Positions 1-11,387 are shown, numbered from the stretch's first letter. The stretch is DNA of 64,000 nt from Glebionis coronaria (GCA_025667525.1 CM046878.1:576394868-576458867); one strand, 5' to 3'. The notes: generated from the sequence alone by a model not told the origin. Translations and numbers: made by a program.

Positions 1-720
1 TCAACATTACTTTTCCGACTGTTGAATGAATCATGTCCTTTTAAACTAACTGTACTCTCTGTTTCCTGAACTTCACTTATCTCCGTAACCTTACTCCCCT
101 TTCTCGACAACGTCACCTAACGGGTTTTCATCCGGTTTAGTTTCTTTAACGTTTACAGCAACCTTAGCAAGCATTGTTCTGTTTATGGTGAGATACAACC
201 TCGCTTCGAGTTCATCATTATTCAACTCCGTCTTAGCTAAACTTTTCACATCACCAGAGTACTACTTAATCTCCTTAACGGAACCATTTTTTTACTTTCG
301 ACACTTATAATATCGCCCATAGCCTTCTCAATCCCTGCAACAGTTTTGTGAATTTCAGACATCAGTTTAGACGCGTCGGGATTATTCAAATTCAACATGT
401 AATTTGTCTTTCTTATATCCGAGGCTATCCTTTTAACCTTTTCCTCGAAAAATGCAAGCTTCCCGTGCAATTTACTTGGATACTTAACACTTGATCCATC
501 TGAAGTACTATTACTCACTTTACTAATTTACTCACTCGCCTCACTTACAGTCCCGTAACTCGCCCTTAAACCTACAGTACACTAGAGTTGGTCTTAAACC
601 TCTCCAACATTTCAACACTTTGATAACATAATCCAAACTCACCTCAACTTTTTCACCTTTCACATTTTTCGCCTTTGTTTCATCAATTTTCTCGCCTTCT
701 GATGGACAATCAAATTAACA
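1..720 (-). pseudogene. Decayed host coding remnant with coiled-coil segment
   Basis: On the minus strand 246-518 is open for 90 codons. It encodes a charged, helix-prone segment (KLHGKLAFFEEKVKRIASDI near residues 18-37). Coding-like sequence continues in other frames on both sides: at about 70-240 there is a glutamate/leucine-rich stretch (NDELEARLYL), and at about 620-690 a lysine-rich stretch. Stops and frame changes interrupt them, so this looks like one broken gene and not a short intact one. The helical part resembles an unnamed plant coiled-coil family, but I cannot name it. A chromovirus inserted just downstream at 795/796. Whether decay preceded that insertion cannot be told from the sequence. 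Confidence 0.35.
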
Positions 721-795
721 TATCCAATTAGTACTAAACACTAGCATATGATTAGAGTTTACAAAATGTATGGAATTACAAAGTAAGTAGAGAAT

Positions 796-1150
796 TGATA
801 CATCTGAGCCCACTACACACGTAGCCCAACAGCCATCAAGGCCTAAACGTACAACCAAGAAGCCCATTCGCTACCTGGAGTAGAGCCAAGTCAATCAGTT
901 ACCAAATATTCTGCATTTTATCCTTAAGACTCGCATGCATGCACGTAGACTTAGGAACTCATCTAGCCATTATCCCATGTTTACTTTTGTGTTGCACGTT
1001 CCTTTTAATTAGGCTGCACTTTCTGTTTATTATTAGTATTTAACTGCATTATAATTCTGTTTTTGGGAATATAGAGAAAATTGCTTCAAATTGCCTTCTT
1101 CTTCTTAGCTTCTTGGGAGACTTGACCCACCTCGAATCAGGGTCCTATCA
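796..1150 (+). repeat. 5' LTR of the chromovirus
   Basis: It starts TGATACATCTGAG and ends GGGTCCTATCA. It is identical to 5587-5941 except for A at 1051 versus G at 5842. Its first about 88 bp duplicate the coding 3' end of the polyprotein frame, because the frame runs into the 3' LTR. Confidence 0.95.
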
Positions 1151-1152
1151 TT

Positions 1153-1170
1153 TGGTGCTTCCATTATCGA
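1153..1170 (+). other. Candidate primer binding site
   Basis: TGGTGCTTCCATTATCGA begins two bases after the 5' LTR and has the TGG start expected for pairing with a tRNA 3' CCA. I could not assign the tRNA. Confidence 0.45.
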
Positions 1171-1177
1171 TCTCATC

Positions 1178-4100
1178 ATGCCTCCACGTAAAGACACATA
1201 AAACGATGATCAACCAACAAGTTTACAAGACCAAATAGCCGCCCTAAACACAAAATTTGATACCCTCCTGACACACCTCCTCCAAAACCCACCACCACCC
1301 CCACCCCCACCACCACCACCACCACCACCACATACCCAACCACGACCACCAAAAATATTTTTACCAAATTTCGACGGCTCAAACCCGTTAGATTGGATCT
1401 TCCAAGCTAACAATTACTTTGAGTATTACTCCATCTTACCCGCCCAACGTGTTACACTCACTGCTTTTTACTTTACCAGCGACGCACTAAGTTGGTACAA
1501 ACATCTTGCGCATAACCACTTGCTTGGTACTTGGGAAGAATTCTCACGAGCACTCCAGCTCCGTTTTGGCCCTTCCACATATGAAAACCATCAGGCGACA
1601 CTATTTAAACTAAAACAAACCTCCACCGTATCCGCCTACCAAACCGAGTTTGAAAGAACTAGCAACTTTGTGACTGGTCTCTCGCCAGAAGCATTACTAA
1701 ATTGTTTCATCTCAGGGCTTCGTGCCGATATCCAAAACGAAATAGCCATTCATAACCCAACATCCCTCCAACAAACCTACGGCCTCGCCAAACTAATCGA
1801 AGACAAGATAAATTTGGCCAAGCCACGTTTCCCCACCACCCGCACCTACCCTAACCCATCTTCATCCACTCCTAGCTTTTCACAAATGCCAAAACCTGCT
1901 TCCAACCCCCCAAAACCAACAACACCACTGCTACCAACCCCAACAACACCGAAACAACCGTTACCCTTTACCCGACTGTCACCCGAAGCACTACAAAAGA
2001 GACGCGCTGAAGGTTTATGTTTCCGATGTCCGGAAAAATTTCATCCAGGTCACATTTGTAGCCCACCCCAGTTTCTTCTTATAGCCGATAACGAAACAGA
2101 AGTAGAAACCGAACAACTTCCGGAGTCCGGTTTTTTCAGCCTGGAAACCCCGCTACCCGACACCACATACCCATTGGATAAAACCACTCAACACACCCCA
2201 CACTTTCTTGCCTTATCGGATGCCGCTTACTTTGGACTGCACTCACATCGAGCCATTCGCGTCACGGGTTACATTCATGGTCAACCGGTTACCATTCTTA
2301 TAGATTGCGGGAGCACACATAATATCATACAACCACGCATTGCTTCCCTCTTACCCATAACACCCACCAACATTAAACCCTTCCCTGTTATGGTTGGCAG
2401 TGGCCAATTCCTTGAATGCAAATCACTTTTCCCCACCACCCCTTTAGAAGTCAACAAAACCCAATTTCATGTGCCCTTATTCATAATCGATGTAGCTGGG
2501 GCTGATGTGATTCTTGGCCTTGCCTGGTTGAGTTCACTCGGACCCATTATGGCCGATTTCTCCATCCCCCAACTATCCTTCACAGTTAACGAAAAACAGT
2601 GCGTCATCCGCGGTGACCATCTCGCAGTACCCGTCACACCCAGCTCCCTCAATTCACTTATCCGCAAGAACTCCGTAGCTTCCCTACACACCATGATTTT
2701 CCACCATCAACCCCTCCCCCCAACGACTAACCCTGATACCACCCCCTACCCCGACCCCACCATCGATTCCATACTCGCCAAATACAAACCTCTCTTTAAC
2801 CCACCCCAAGGACTGCCGCCTACCCGACAACACGATCACCACATTCCCCTCAACCCAAATACTAAACCAATCAACGTTAAGCCCTACCGTTACCCCCATT
2901 ACCAAAAGGAAATCATGACAAACCTTATCAAAGAAATGCTACAAGACGGTGTGATACAACCTAGCCAGAGCCCATTCTCTTCACCAGTCTTACTCGTACA
3001 AAAGAAAGATGGTACGTGGCGATTCTGTGTCGACTACCGCGCCCTCAACGCAGTTACCATCAAGGATAGATTCCCGATTCCCACGGTCGACGAATTACTG
3101 GACGAGTTACACGGCTCAACCATATTTTCCAAGATCGATCTAAGAGCGGGCTACCATCAGATCCGAGTAGCTCCACAAGACATCCACAAGACGGCGTTTC
3201 GAACCATCGACGGACATTATGAATTCTGTGTCATGCCGTTTGGCCTCACAAACGCTCCATCCACATTCCAGTCAGCCATGAACGATCTTTTCCGGTCAGT
3301 ATTACGGAAATTCGTCCTTGTTTTTTTTGATGACATATTGGTATACAGTGATTCGATCCAGGCGCACTATGACCACCTCCGTTTTGTATTCCAAACCCTC
3401 ATCGAAAATCACTATCACGCCAAGGCCTCTAAGTGCGTGTTCGCTGTTTGCTCAATTCCTTTTTTGGGCCATATTATTTCCGCCGAGGGTGTACAAGCTG
3501 ATCCAGATAAATTAAAAGCAATCAAGGCCTGGCCTACTCCAACCTCATTTACCACCCTTCGAGCCTTTTTAGGCTTAACAGGATAGTACAGAAGATTCGT
3601 CCCCACCTACGCGCACATAGCCTCTCCCTTGACAGATATCTTAAAACAATCAGCATTCACATGGAACGACACCGCTGCCAAAGCCTTTGATGTCCTCAAA
3701 ACCTCTATGTCTCAACTGATTACCCTCGCCTTACCAAACTTTAGCGAGCCATTCGACCTCACCACAGACGCTTCCGGTGTTGCAATTGGCGCAGTTCTTT
3801 CACAGCGAGACAAACCGATATCCTTCTTCAGCAAGAAGCTTTGTGATCGAATGCAAGGCAATTCGACTTACATCCGCGAATTATATGCAATCACGGAAGC
3901 TATCAAAAAATGGCGTCAATACCTCCTGGGTCGTAAATTCAGGGTGTATACTGATCACCACAGCTTGAAACACCTCTTGACACAGTCAATCCAAACGCCA
4001 GAACAACATAAATGGTTAAGGAAGCTTCTCGGATATGATTTTGAAGTACATTACAAACCCGGCAAGGAAAATAGAGTTGCAGATGTCTTGAGCAGGCCAG

Positions 4101-5674
4101 AACCATCCACACTCATGGCTATTTCAAACCCGAAAGCCACCTGGCTCGATGATCTTCGTACATATTACCGTGAGAATCCCGAGGGGCAGAAGTTGATTAA
4201 GCAATTGGAGCAAAACTCAGATTCACTCCCACATCACACACAACACGACGGATTGGTTTATTTCCAAGGCCGTCTTTTTATTCCTAACATATCACACCTA
4301 CGCCTTCTTCTTTTGCAGGAATTCCATACATCAACTTTAGGAGGACATTCGGGAATGCAAGCCACTTTGAGACGCATGTTACCATCCTTTTACTGGCCAA
4401 CTCTAAAGCAAGATGTACACGAGTTCATCAAGAAGTGTTCTGTTTGTCAAGCCATAAAATACCCAACCCACAAATCTTACGGATTACTCCAGCCCCTCCC
4501 AATCCCATCGAAACCTTGGAGTGACATCACAATGGACTTCATTACCCACCTTCCACCCTCCACTGGGAAAACCGCAATATGGGTGATTGTCGATCGCCTC
4601 TCGAAGTTCGCCCATTTTATCTCCTTACCTACCAAATACACGGCAACCTCGCTCGCCTCTACGTTCCTCAAAGATATCTATCGACTCCACGGCCTACCCA
4701 ATTCAATTACATCCGATCGAGACCCACTCTTTTTGAGTCACTTCTGGACCCAACTATTCAAACAATTGGGCACCAAACTACGCCACTCAAGTGCTTACCA
4801 CCCTCAAACTGACGGACAAACCGAGGTTGTCAACCGTTGTCTTGAATCATACCTCCGCGCCTTCGTTCATGACGAACCCCGTTCCTGGAATCGATATCTA
4901 TACCTCGCGGAATTTTGGTATAACACAACCTTTCACTCCTCCATCAAAATGACTCCCTTCAAGGCCATGTACGGGCGCGACGCAACAACCATCCACGAAT
5001 ACCAACCCGGAACTAACCCGACTGCTTCTATTGATGCCACTTTGCTAGAACACCAACACCTCATCACAATCCTTAAAGTAGCATTGGGAAAAACCAGAGA
5101 TCGCATGACCAAACAAGCCAACAAGAGCAGAATGGAAAAACAGTTCCAAGTGGGCGACCTTGTTTACCTCCGCCTTCGAAACTATCGTCAAACATCAGTC
5201 CAAGCCCGGGAAAATCAGAAGCTTTCGAAACGTTTTTTCGGACCTTATCGCATCTTAGAGAAAATTGGACAAGTGGCTTATCGTTTACAACTTCCTATCG
5301 CATCTCGAGTACACCCGGTTTTCCATGTTTCACTACTCAAGGAAAGCTATGAGCAGTCAGTTTCAAACGAGTTTCCAAGCGAGTGGCTCACAGATGCTCA
5401 ATCTCAGGAACCACAACCAGAATGTGTCATCCAACGACGCAACTCGGGAACGGATACAGAGCTACTTATCAAATGGACCGACCACGACATATCAGAAGCT
5501 ACATGGGAAAAGCTCCAAGAAATTACAACCCGTTTTCCAGATTTTATCAGACACGAGGACGGGTCAGTTCTGGAGCAGGAGGGAATTGATACATCTGAGC
5601 CCACTACACACGTAGCCCAACAGCCATCAAGGCCTAAACGTACAACCAAGAAGCCCATTCGCTACCTGGAGTAG
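1178..5674 (+). pseudogene. Chromovirus gag-pol polyprotein with two in-frame stops
   Basis: One reading frame runs from ATG 1178 to TAG 5672-5674 (about 1,499 codons). It is interrupted by TAA at 1199-1201 (codon 8) and TAG at 3584-3586, inside the conserved RT block just before RRFVPTYAHI. The frame is otherwise open. In order it shows: a proline run from a CCA repeat near 1290-1335; the gag core; a CCHC knuckle at 2018-2059 ([14 protein letters not shown]); an aspartic protease at about 2300 whose active site reads D-C-G rather than D-S/T-G; RT with FFDDILVYS near 3325; RNase H (LTTDAS near 3765); an HHCC-DDE integrase (TMDF, SDRD, DGQTE); and a chromodomain near 5420-5545 ending in a basic tail. 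The last 88 bases lie inside the 3' LTR. Its products would form particles and copy and integrate the element. The stops and the altered protease triplet suggest a non-autonomous copy. Confidence 0.93.
5571..5586 (+). other. Polypurine tract of the chromovirus
   Basis: GGAGCAGGAGGGAA directly precedes the 3' LTR and would prime plus-strand DNA synthesis. It lies within the polyprotein frame. Confidence 0.75.
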
Positions 5675-5941
5675 AGCCAAGTCAATCAGTTACCAAATAT
5701 TCTGCATTTTATCCTTAAGACTCGCATGCATGCACGTAGACTTAGGAACTCATCTAGCCATTATCCCATGTTTACTTTTGTGTTGCACGTTCCTTTTAAT
5801 TAGGCTGCACTTTCTGTTTATTATTAGTATTTAACTGCATTGTAATTCTGTTTTTGGGAATATAGAGAAAATTGCTTCAAATTGCCTTCTTCTTCTTAGC
5901 TTCTTGGGAGACTTGACCCACCTCGAATCAGGGTCCTATCA
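5587..5941 (+). repeat. 3' LTR of the chromovirus
   Basis: A 355-bp TG...CA repeat matching 796-1150 with a single transition. It contains the end of the polyprotein frame and is followed by the agaat target duplication. Confidence 0.95.
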
Positions 5942-6496
5942 AGAATCCACCTCCCAAAACCAACATAAACCAATGACCACAATAAAACCATGTCCGAGTC
6001 GTATTTTTATGTTGTTAGTTAGGTAGATAAACCAAGTCTGCCTACAAAATTCGAGAAAAGTCAGATTCATATTGTTTGCAACTGAAAAGTCATTGAATTG
6101 TTGTTGTGTGTTTGCAGGAAAATTTAGAATGGATATTTTACGTACCCAACATCAACCTAGGTAACCGGTTTCTTTTTGCCAGATTTTCCATTCTTATCGA
6201 AGTTGTCTAAATCTTCACACGCAACAATTTGACCTATCATTGTTAATGTCTAGCGATAAATTAGTAAGTGTTTAAAATTTATTGTATAGCTTTTACTCTA
6301 TTTATTAAGATATATACTTGGTATAAAATGCATATTTTAATTAATGGTAGATATGTGAGTTTTAATGGGTAATATTGGTTGAAAAGTGAGCTGTCTAAAT
6401 AAGATGAACGTAAATTTGAGTGAAATATACCCTGTGGTTACAAAACTGTACTAAAAAGAAACCGTACGTACACTATCCACCACAACTATATGGTGC

Positions 6497-6504
6497 CACG
6501 TGTC
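6497..6504 (+). promoter_or_regulatory. G-box/ABRE-like element
   Basis: CACGTGTC about 600 bp upstream of the desaturase ATG matches the ACGT core bound by plant bZIP/bHLH factors. Context only; no functional evidence. Confidence 0.3.
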
Positions 6505-6989
6505 TAGTGTGCCCATCTCATCTTAACCTTCTTGGTGTATAGCAGCACATGCTTTTGTGGTCAGTGATTTTGTAATCTTTATAAGAATATGCTCTTTTCA
6601 AAACTCCATTGGTGCTACTATACGTCGAGTGACCCCATAGCATTTTGTCAAAAATATCTAGCAATAATACGTAAGCTCATATCGTAAACGATTAACCTTT
6701 TAAACTCAATTACCGTTACCGTTACATCATCAATGTATATGAAATTGTGATTCTCCTCTATTATTAATAGAAGATCGCTAATCCAAACATATATATATAA
6801 CGAACTTGTTATATGGATTAACTTATTCAAATTATCGGCAAAGTACTTAAAATTCGTCCATTATGTTCAGATCGAGTATATGTTGATCATGTCGAATTAA
6901 GTAGAACTTAGTAAGATATTTTTCAGAAGCAAGTGAGCTGAAGAAATAAATAAACTCAACAATACAGCTTAGAAAAAATCGATATTCAC

Positions 6990-6999
6990 CTTTATAACA
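6990..6999 (+). promoter_or_regulatory. Possible TATA box of the desaturase gene
   Basis: The string tttataacaa lies about 110 bp before the ATG, a plausible distance for a TATA element followed by an 80-base leader. A 5' UTR intron cannot be excluded. Confidence 0.3.
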
Positions 7000-7104
7000 A
7001 TCACTTACTCCTTACCAAGCTTAGATAAGATAAGGAAGTGAACATCTTGCAAAGTGCAAGCAGCCTTAAACTTCAAAGAAAATAAACAATACTTTCATTA
7101 CCCA

Positions 7105-8448
7105 ATGACCGAAACCAAGAAGTATATCACAACAAATGAACTCAAAACGCACAACAAACCAGGTGACCTATGGATATGCATTCAAGGCAAAGTTTACGAT
7201 GTTTCCGAATGGATTAAAACTCATCCGGGTGGTGATTTACCCTTGTCGAGTCTAGCCGGTCAAGATGTAACCGATGCTTATGTTGCAATGCATCCAGCAA
7301 CTGCATGGAGACATCTTGATAAGTTCTTTAATGGGTATTATCTTAAAGATTACACTGTTTCTGATGTTTCAAAAGATTATAGAAAGCTTTACTCCGAGTT
7401 TACGAAAATGGGTTTGTTTGAAAAGAAAGGACATGGTGTTATGATATCGATGTTGTTTATAACAATGCTGTTTAGTGTGTGTGTTTATGGTGTTTTGTGT
7501 AGTGAGAGTTGTTTGGTTCATTTGGTTTGTGGAGGGTTAATGGGGTTTCTTTGGATTCAAAGTGGTTGGCTTGGTCATGATTCTGGTCATTATCAGATTA
7601 TGATTGACCGGAAAATGAATCGTTTTGCTCAAATCTTAACAGGGAATTGTCTCGCGGGTATTAGTATTGGTTGGTGGAACAGAAACCATACTGCTCATCA
7701 TATTGCGGTTAATAGTCTTGATTATGATCCTGATCTTCAACATATGCCGGTTTTTGTGGTATCTTCGAAATTCTTTGATTCAATCACGTCGAAATATTAT
7801 GACAGAAAATTAATATTTGATAATGTTAGTCGCTTTCTTGTTAGTTACCAACATTTTACTTATTATCCTGTCATGTGCGTAGCTAGACTGAATCTATTTG
7901 CACAATCTTTCGTGTTGCTTTTGTCAAATAAATCAGTACCTAATAGAGGAGAAGAGCTTCTAGGACTTTTAGTGTTTTGGATATGGTACCCTTTGCTTGT
8001 TTCGTGCTTACCCAACTGGGGAGAACGTGTGATGTTTGTGCTAGCAAGCTTTTCGGTCACCGGGATTCAACATGTTCAATTTACTTTAAACCATTTTTCA
8101 TCAAGTGTTTATGTTGGGGAACCTACTGGGAATGATTGGTTCGAGAAGCAAACGAATGGGACACTAAACATCACTTGTTCTCAAGTTATGGATTGGTTTC
8201 ATGGTGGATTGCAATTTCAAATTGAGCATCATTTATTTCCAAGATTGCCTAGATGCCACCTCAGGAAAATCTCTCCATTTGTGAAGGATTTATGTAAGAA
8301 ACATGGTTTGCATTATGATAGTGCTTCTTTCTACAAGGCTAATGAGATGACCCTGGCAACCTTGCGCACTGCGGCTTTTCAAGCTCGTGACTTGACCAAG
8401 CCTGTCCCTAAGAATTTGGTTTGGGAAACTGTAAACACTCATGGCTAA
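7105..8448 (+). CDS. SLD: Delta-8 sphingolipid desaturase with N-terminal cytochrome b5
   Basis: This is a 447-residue single-exon enzyme. It should introduce the delta-8 double bond into sphingoid long-chain bases at the ER membrane, taking electrons through its own cytochrome b5 domain. That domain covers residues about 5-80, with heme ligands in HPGG (40-43) and at His63. The three histidine boxes of front-end desaturases are present: HDSGH (158-162), HTAHH (195-199) and QIEHH (372-376), the last with the Q typical of b5-fusion desaturases. Hydrophobic stretches near 112-155 and 260-325 fit membrane segments. The length and the ending (NLVWETVNTHG) match plant SLD proteins. I chose ATG 7105 because the in-frame upstream extension begins at GTG 7054 and adds 17 residues unlike the family. 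No frame damage is visible. A close front-end acyl desaturase is the only realistic alternative. Confidence 0.95.
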   Translation: MTETKKYITTNELKTHNKPGDLWICIQGKVYDVSEWIKTHPGGDLPLSSLAGQDVTDAYVAMHPATAWRHLDKFFNGYYLKDYTVSDVSKDYRKLYSEFTKMGLFEKKGHGVMISMLFITMLFSVCVYGVLCSESCLVHLVCGGLMGFLWIQSGWLGHDSGHYQIMIDRKMNRFAQILTGNCLAGISIGWWNRNHTAHHIAVNSLDYDPDLQHMPVFVVSSKFFDSITSKYYDRKLIFDNVSRFLVSYQHFTYYPVMCVARLNLFAQSFVLLLSNKSVPNRGEELLGLLVFWIWYPLLVSCLPNWGERVMFVLASFSVTGIQHVQFTLNHFSSSVYVGEPTGNDWFEKQTNGTLNITCSQVMDWFHGGLQFQIEHHLFPRLPRCHLRKISPFVKDLCKKHGLHYDSASFYKANEMTLATLRTAAFQARDLTKPVPKNLVWETVNTHG

Positions 8449-8611
8449 GTCGACGAGGTCAAGATAAAAGAGGGTGTTCGGTTTGGTTATTATTTATGCA
8501 TATGTAATATATTTGTTCTTATGATATTTTGTTTTTATTCTTTGGTTGTCCAGGGCAGATTGTTGTTTCTAGTTCATTTTTAAGTATGTAATATGGGAAC
8601 AGAGTTAACAT
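8449..8611 (+). other. 3' flank of the desaturase gene
   Basis: T-rich sequence suitable as a plant 3' UTR and polyadenylation region. No classical AATAAA is seen. Confidence 0.4.
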
Positions 8612-8770
8612 CTATATAAGAGCACCCGGAGTACGTGGTGGCGCCGTGGGGTGCCAAACCCACGGCGTTGGCCAAGTGATGATTCCGGGGAAACCAAAAA
8701 CCCACGGCGTGAGCCATGGGCGTGGGTCAACCCACTTGGCGTGAGTCTGGGTTTCAGATTTTTTGATACA
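8612..8770. mobile_element. GC-rich MITE-like end or fragment
   Basis: An abrupt GC-rich block begins taagagcacccggagtacg and contains repeated ccacggcg/cgtggg words forming local inverted repeats. Its first bases resemble, in inverted orientation, the edge of the GC-rich block at 10540-10650. The two could be the ends of one roughly 2-kb element. No target duplication was established. Confidence 0.3.
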
Positions 8771-9382
8771 GACATGTTAGTGAAATTCTCTCGGTCATCA
8801 TTGTTTTTTTACATCTTCTTACTTTGTGTTAGTTTAGCTTAAGGTTGTGCGAAACTGTTTCACTGTTAAATCGAGCTAAACTAACCATTAGCAGGGGCTT
8901 GACGAACTGCGTATACATGGATTTAGTTTAGTTTTGGTCTGGTCTGGTGCAAAGTTTGGTCTTTAATCTTATGTTAGTGGAAGGACATTGTTAAGGTAAG
9001 TAATTATAATCAGTTCAAGAACTTTTGTATTATTAGATTATTAATCTGGTGCGATCTTTGTATATAGCACACTGCTAAAAGTTATATGGCTCAAAAAATA
9101 CATTTCGTTACAGTTTAGTTTTTTGTTCTTTCACTCAAAATGTTAATTGAAATTAATGCAAATTCTGTGTTGATAATAAGTTTGACTCAGAAAGTCAAAT
9201 TGAGTAGATTTTTTTTATTTATAAAGGCGTGTAACGTTCGGTCTGACAGGTTTGATCCGGTCCAAACCCGATGTTTAACCCTAATTCTTTGTATGAATTA
9301 AAAAATGATGAATATGTGTTTCACATAAATAATCGGACACTAATAGCCAAAAATACATTATTAAAATTTTTAGAAAAATACT
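8771..9382. other. Unassigned AT-rich DNA
   Basis: No gene or clear repeat boundary seen. Confidence 0.5.
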
Positions 9383-9408
9383 CGTGCGTGCACGGGTGTT
9401 ATAACTAG
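9383..9408 (+). mobile_element. Helitron-like 3' terminus
   Basis: A short GC hairpin (cgtgc-gt-gcacg, 9383-9394) is followed after 10 bases by CTAG (9405-9408) and then a T. This is the layout of a Helitron 3' end inserted before T. I could not place the matching TC 5' end upstream. Confidence 0.4.
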
Positions 9409-9621
9409 TTATATGGGTAAGACAATATATCCGTATGATGTTTGCTTATGATATAACCAATTTAAGTTATCAATTTTTATTTCTTTTTGTTAGGTTAGAC
9501 AAATATGTAGTGATGTGAGTTAGGTTCAAATTGTTAACTTTTGAACGACATTGTGTTGACAAAATTAGGCTAATAAGCCAATAATCATATATGTTAAACG
9601 AGTCTTAATTTGTACCACACA

Positions 9622-9691
9622 AGTAATGAAAAAAGAGTTTCTACCTTTAATGATAAAATCCTCAAGTAATGAAAAAAGAGTTGCTACCTTT
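9622..9691. repeat. Short direct duplication
   Basis: The string aagtaatgaaaaaagagtt, followed by a near-identical ctacctt tail, occurs twice about 39 bp apart. Confidence 0.7.
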
Positions 9692-9713
9692 CGATAAAGT
9701 TTTTTTGTCTAAG

Positions 9714-9890
9714 CAAATCATATATGATTCGTATCAGAATCATATATGATATTCTGAAATCATATATGATTCGTATCACGAATCGTATGTTATTCGTATA
9801 TAATTTTCTAAAATTATATATGTTTTTATGAAATTATATGTGATTTTGTGAAATCCTATACGATTTTTGATACGAGTTTAGCGATATTTT
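9714..9890. repeat. Degenerate array of atatgattcgtat words
   Basis: About eight imperfect copies of a word close to aaatcatatatgattcgtat, many self-complementary, drift from left to right. Confidence 0.6.
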
Positions 9891-10539
9891 ATGCATATGC
9901 CCCTATATAAAAAGATGATTTAGTTCTCGTAGAAAGGGTGTATGTTTTGTCGCTTGACGATCGCTTGTGAAATATTTAAATTTTTAAAAAGAGATGGAAA
10001 ATGAGTTGAGTGAATGTGATTCCTTGATTGGGTCTATGCTAAAAAGAAGGTCTACATAGAGGTTGGTGTCATGGAAGAAAAGTGTGTCAAGTAAGATATG
10101 ATACGAAAAACTTTTTGGCATCACATTCTGGTAAGGAGTGGTTAGCACCAGAAATATGGTGTCGTGATATCTTTTTTTAATTTTTTTAAATAAATAAAGT
10201 TTACTACATAAAAATAAACACTATATTCGTAAAAAAACATTAAAAAAAAGAAAACCATTACATAAAAATAAAAGACATAAAACGTAAAATAATGGCTTCA
10301 CATTGCCTTGAAAGCACGGATCGTAAACATCAAAGGTGTTAGAAGTGGGTTGGATCCATAGTGGCGTTTTTGAAAAGAAAAAAATATATATATCGAAGAA
10401 TTACAAAACATAATGGAAGTGATATAAAAATATAGTGTGATAAAGAAGTTTTATAGAGTTTTTAAGGGGTTAAAATTTAAGAAAGAAAAAAAAACTTACG
10501 GCTACATTTACTCTAACTTTATAATAAGATAATCGAAAA
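9891..10539. other. Unassigned AT-rich DNA
   Basis: No gene seen. Confidence 0.5.
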
Positions 10540-10650
10540 CGCAAAGGAGGGTTGGCCGGTTGCCTCGACGCAAAGTCCAGTGGCACCATCATCACCGTGG
10601 TGCGCCATGGTGGTTTGGTGCCAAAGCCCACCGTTCCAAAGGCTCTTAAA
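10540..10650. mobile_element. GC-rich MITE-like fragment
   Basis: A GC-rich block with ccatggtgg/accgtggtg words ends in ggctcttaaac. It is similar in composition and terminal taagagc word (inverted) to 8612-8770. Boundaries are uncertain. Confidence 0.3.
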
Positions 10651-10802
10651 CTAATAACAAAATTATTAAATCGGCCACACTTTAATAATGAATAAATGTA
10701 TACCCGTGTTTAGCAGCAGAATAATTCAAACCTAACGGATTCATTTCTCTTTGTGAATTAGTAGGTCTGTAATAGGTCTGTAATCTCACCAATGCTTTAA
10801 AA

Positions 10803-11378
10803 GGGTAAATAGCATAAAAAGGTACTCATCTTTGGTCTAAATTCAATTAAAGGTACTCAACTTTTTTTTTCTCAATTTAAGGTATCGATCTTTTTTTTTG
10901 TTGCAATGTTGGGATAATTAACGAAATTAAAAACGACCGTTTACTTTATAATTGCATCGTTAGTCCTTTATATTGGCTACACTTTCTAATAAACTCAAAA
11001 TTAATTATTTTATAGTTTTCGACCATTTTCTACGTTTTTCGTATAATTTTTACCAGTTTCATCCATTTTTTACACTTCTCGTCAGTTTTTTGACGTTTTT
11101 GTTTTTTTACCATTTTTGACCGGAAACGATAAAAATCAGACGAAAAGGGCAGATAACAGTCTAAAATTATAAAAAAACGGATTTTGAGTTTATTATAAAG
11201 TGTCATTAATATAAAGGACTAAGGGTGCAATAACAAAGTAAACGGTCGTTTTTAATTTCGTTAATTATCCCAACATTGCAATAAGAAAAAAGATCGATAC
11301 CTTAAATTGAGAAAAAAAAGTTGAGTACCTTTAATTGAATTTAGACCAAAGATGAGTATCTTTTTATGCAATTTGCCC
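10803..11378. mobile_element. MULE-type MITE with long inverted arms
   Basis: A 576-bp element with arms of about 200 bp that are nearly perfect inverted copies. The left end is GGGTAAATAGCATAAAAAGG; the right end on the other strand is GGGCAAATTGCATAAAAAGA. It is flanked by the 9-bp target duplication gctttaaaa at 10794-10802 and 11379-11387, the size made by Mutator-like transposases. It has no coding capacity and must have been mobilised in trans. Transcripts would fold into a long hairpin. Confidence 0.9.
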
Positions 11379-11387
11379 GCTTTAAAA

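Larger units (their letters stand above)
796..5941 (+). mobile_element. Full-length Ty3/gypsy chromovirus (LTR retrotransposon)
   Basis: A 5,146-bp element is bounded by two 355-bp LTRs beginning TG and ending CA. It is flanked by a perfect 5-bp target-site duplication, agaat, at 791-795 and 5942-5946. The internal region holds a single gag-pol frame (protease, reverse transcriptase, RNase H, integrase, chromodomain) on the + strand. The integrase C-terminal chromodomain places it among plant chromoviruses; the lineage within that group was not resolved. LTR identity (one difference in 355 bp) shows a recent insertion. Two stop codons in the polyprotein frame suggest it was copied with help from another element's proteins, or was inactivated very recently. 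Confidence 0.96.
5947..7104 (+). other. Intergenic; desaturase upstream region
   Basis: AT-rich host DNA with no supported gene. A short open stretch on the minus strand at 6648-6830 has low-complexity AT-rich codons and no homology that I see. The last about 600 bases should hold the desaturase promoter. Confidence 0.6.

Noticed and set aside
1176..1413. Gly/Val-rich minus-strand frames opposite the gag start
   Set aside because: They are antisense shadows of the CCA (proline) repeat in gag.
3584..3586. Programmed readthrough of TAG in the chromovirus
   Set aside because: The stop is inside a conserved RT motif, not at a gag-pol border, and the following bases are not a known readthrough context.
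7054..7104. Longer desaturase start at 7054
   Set aside because: The codon is GTG and the extra 17 residues do not look like the family; ATG 7105 gives the expected length and N-terminus.
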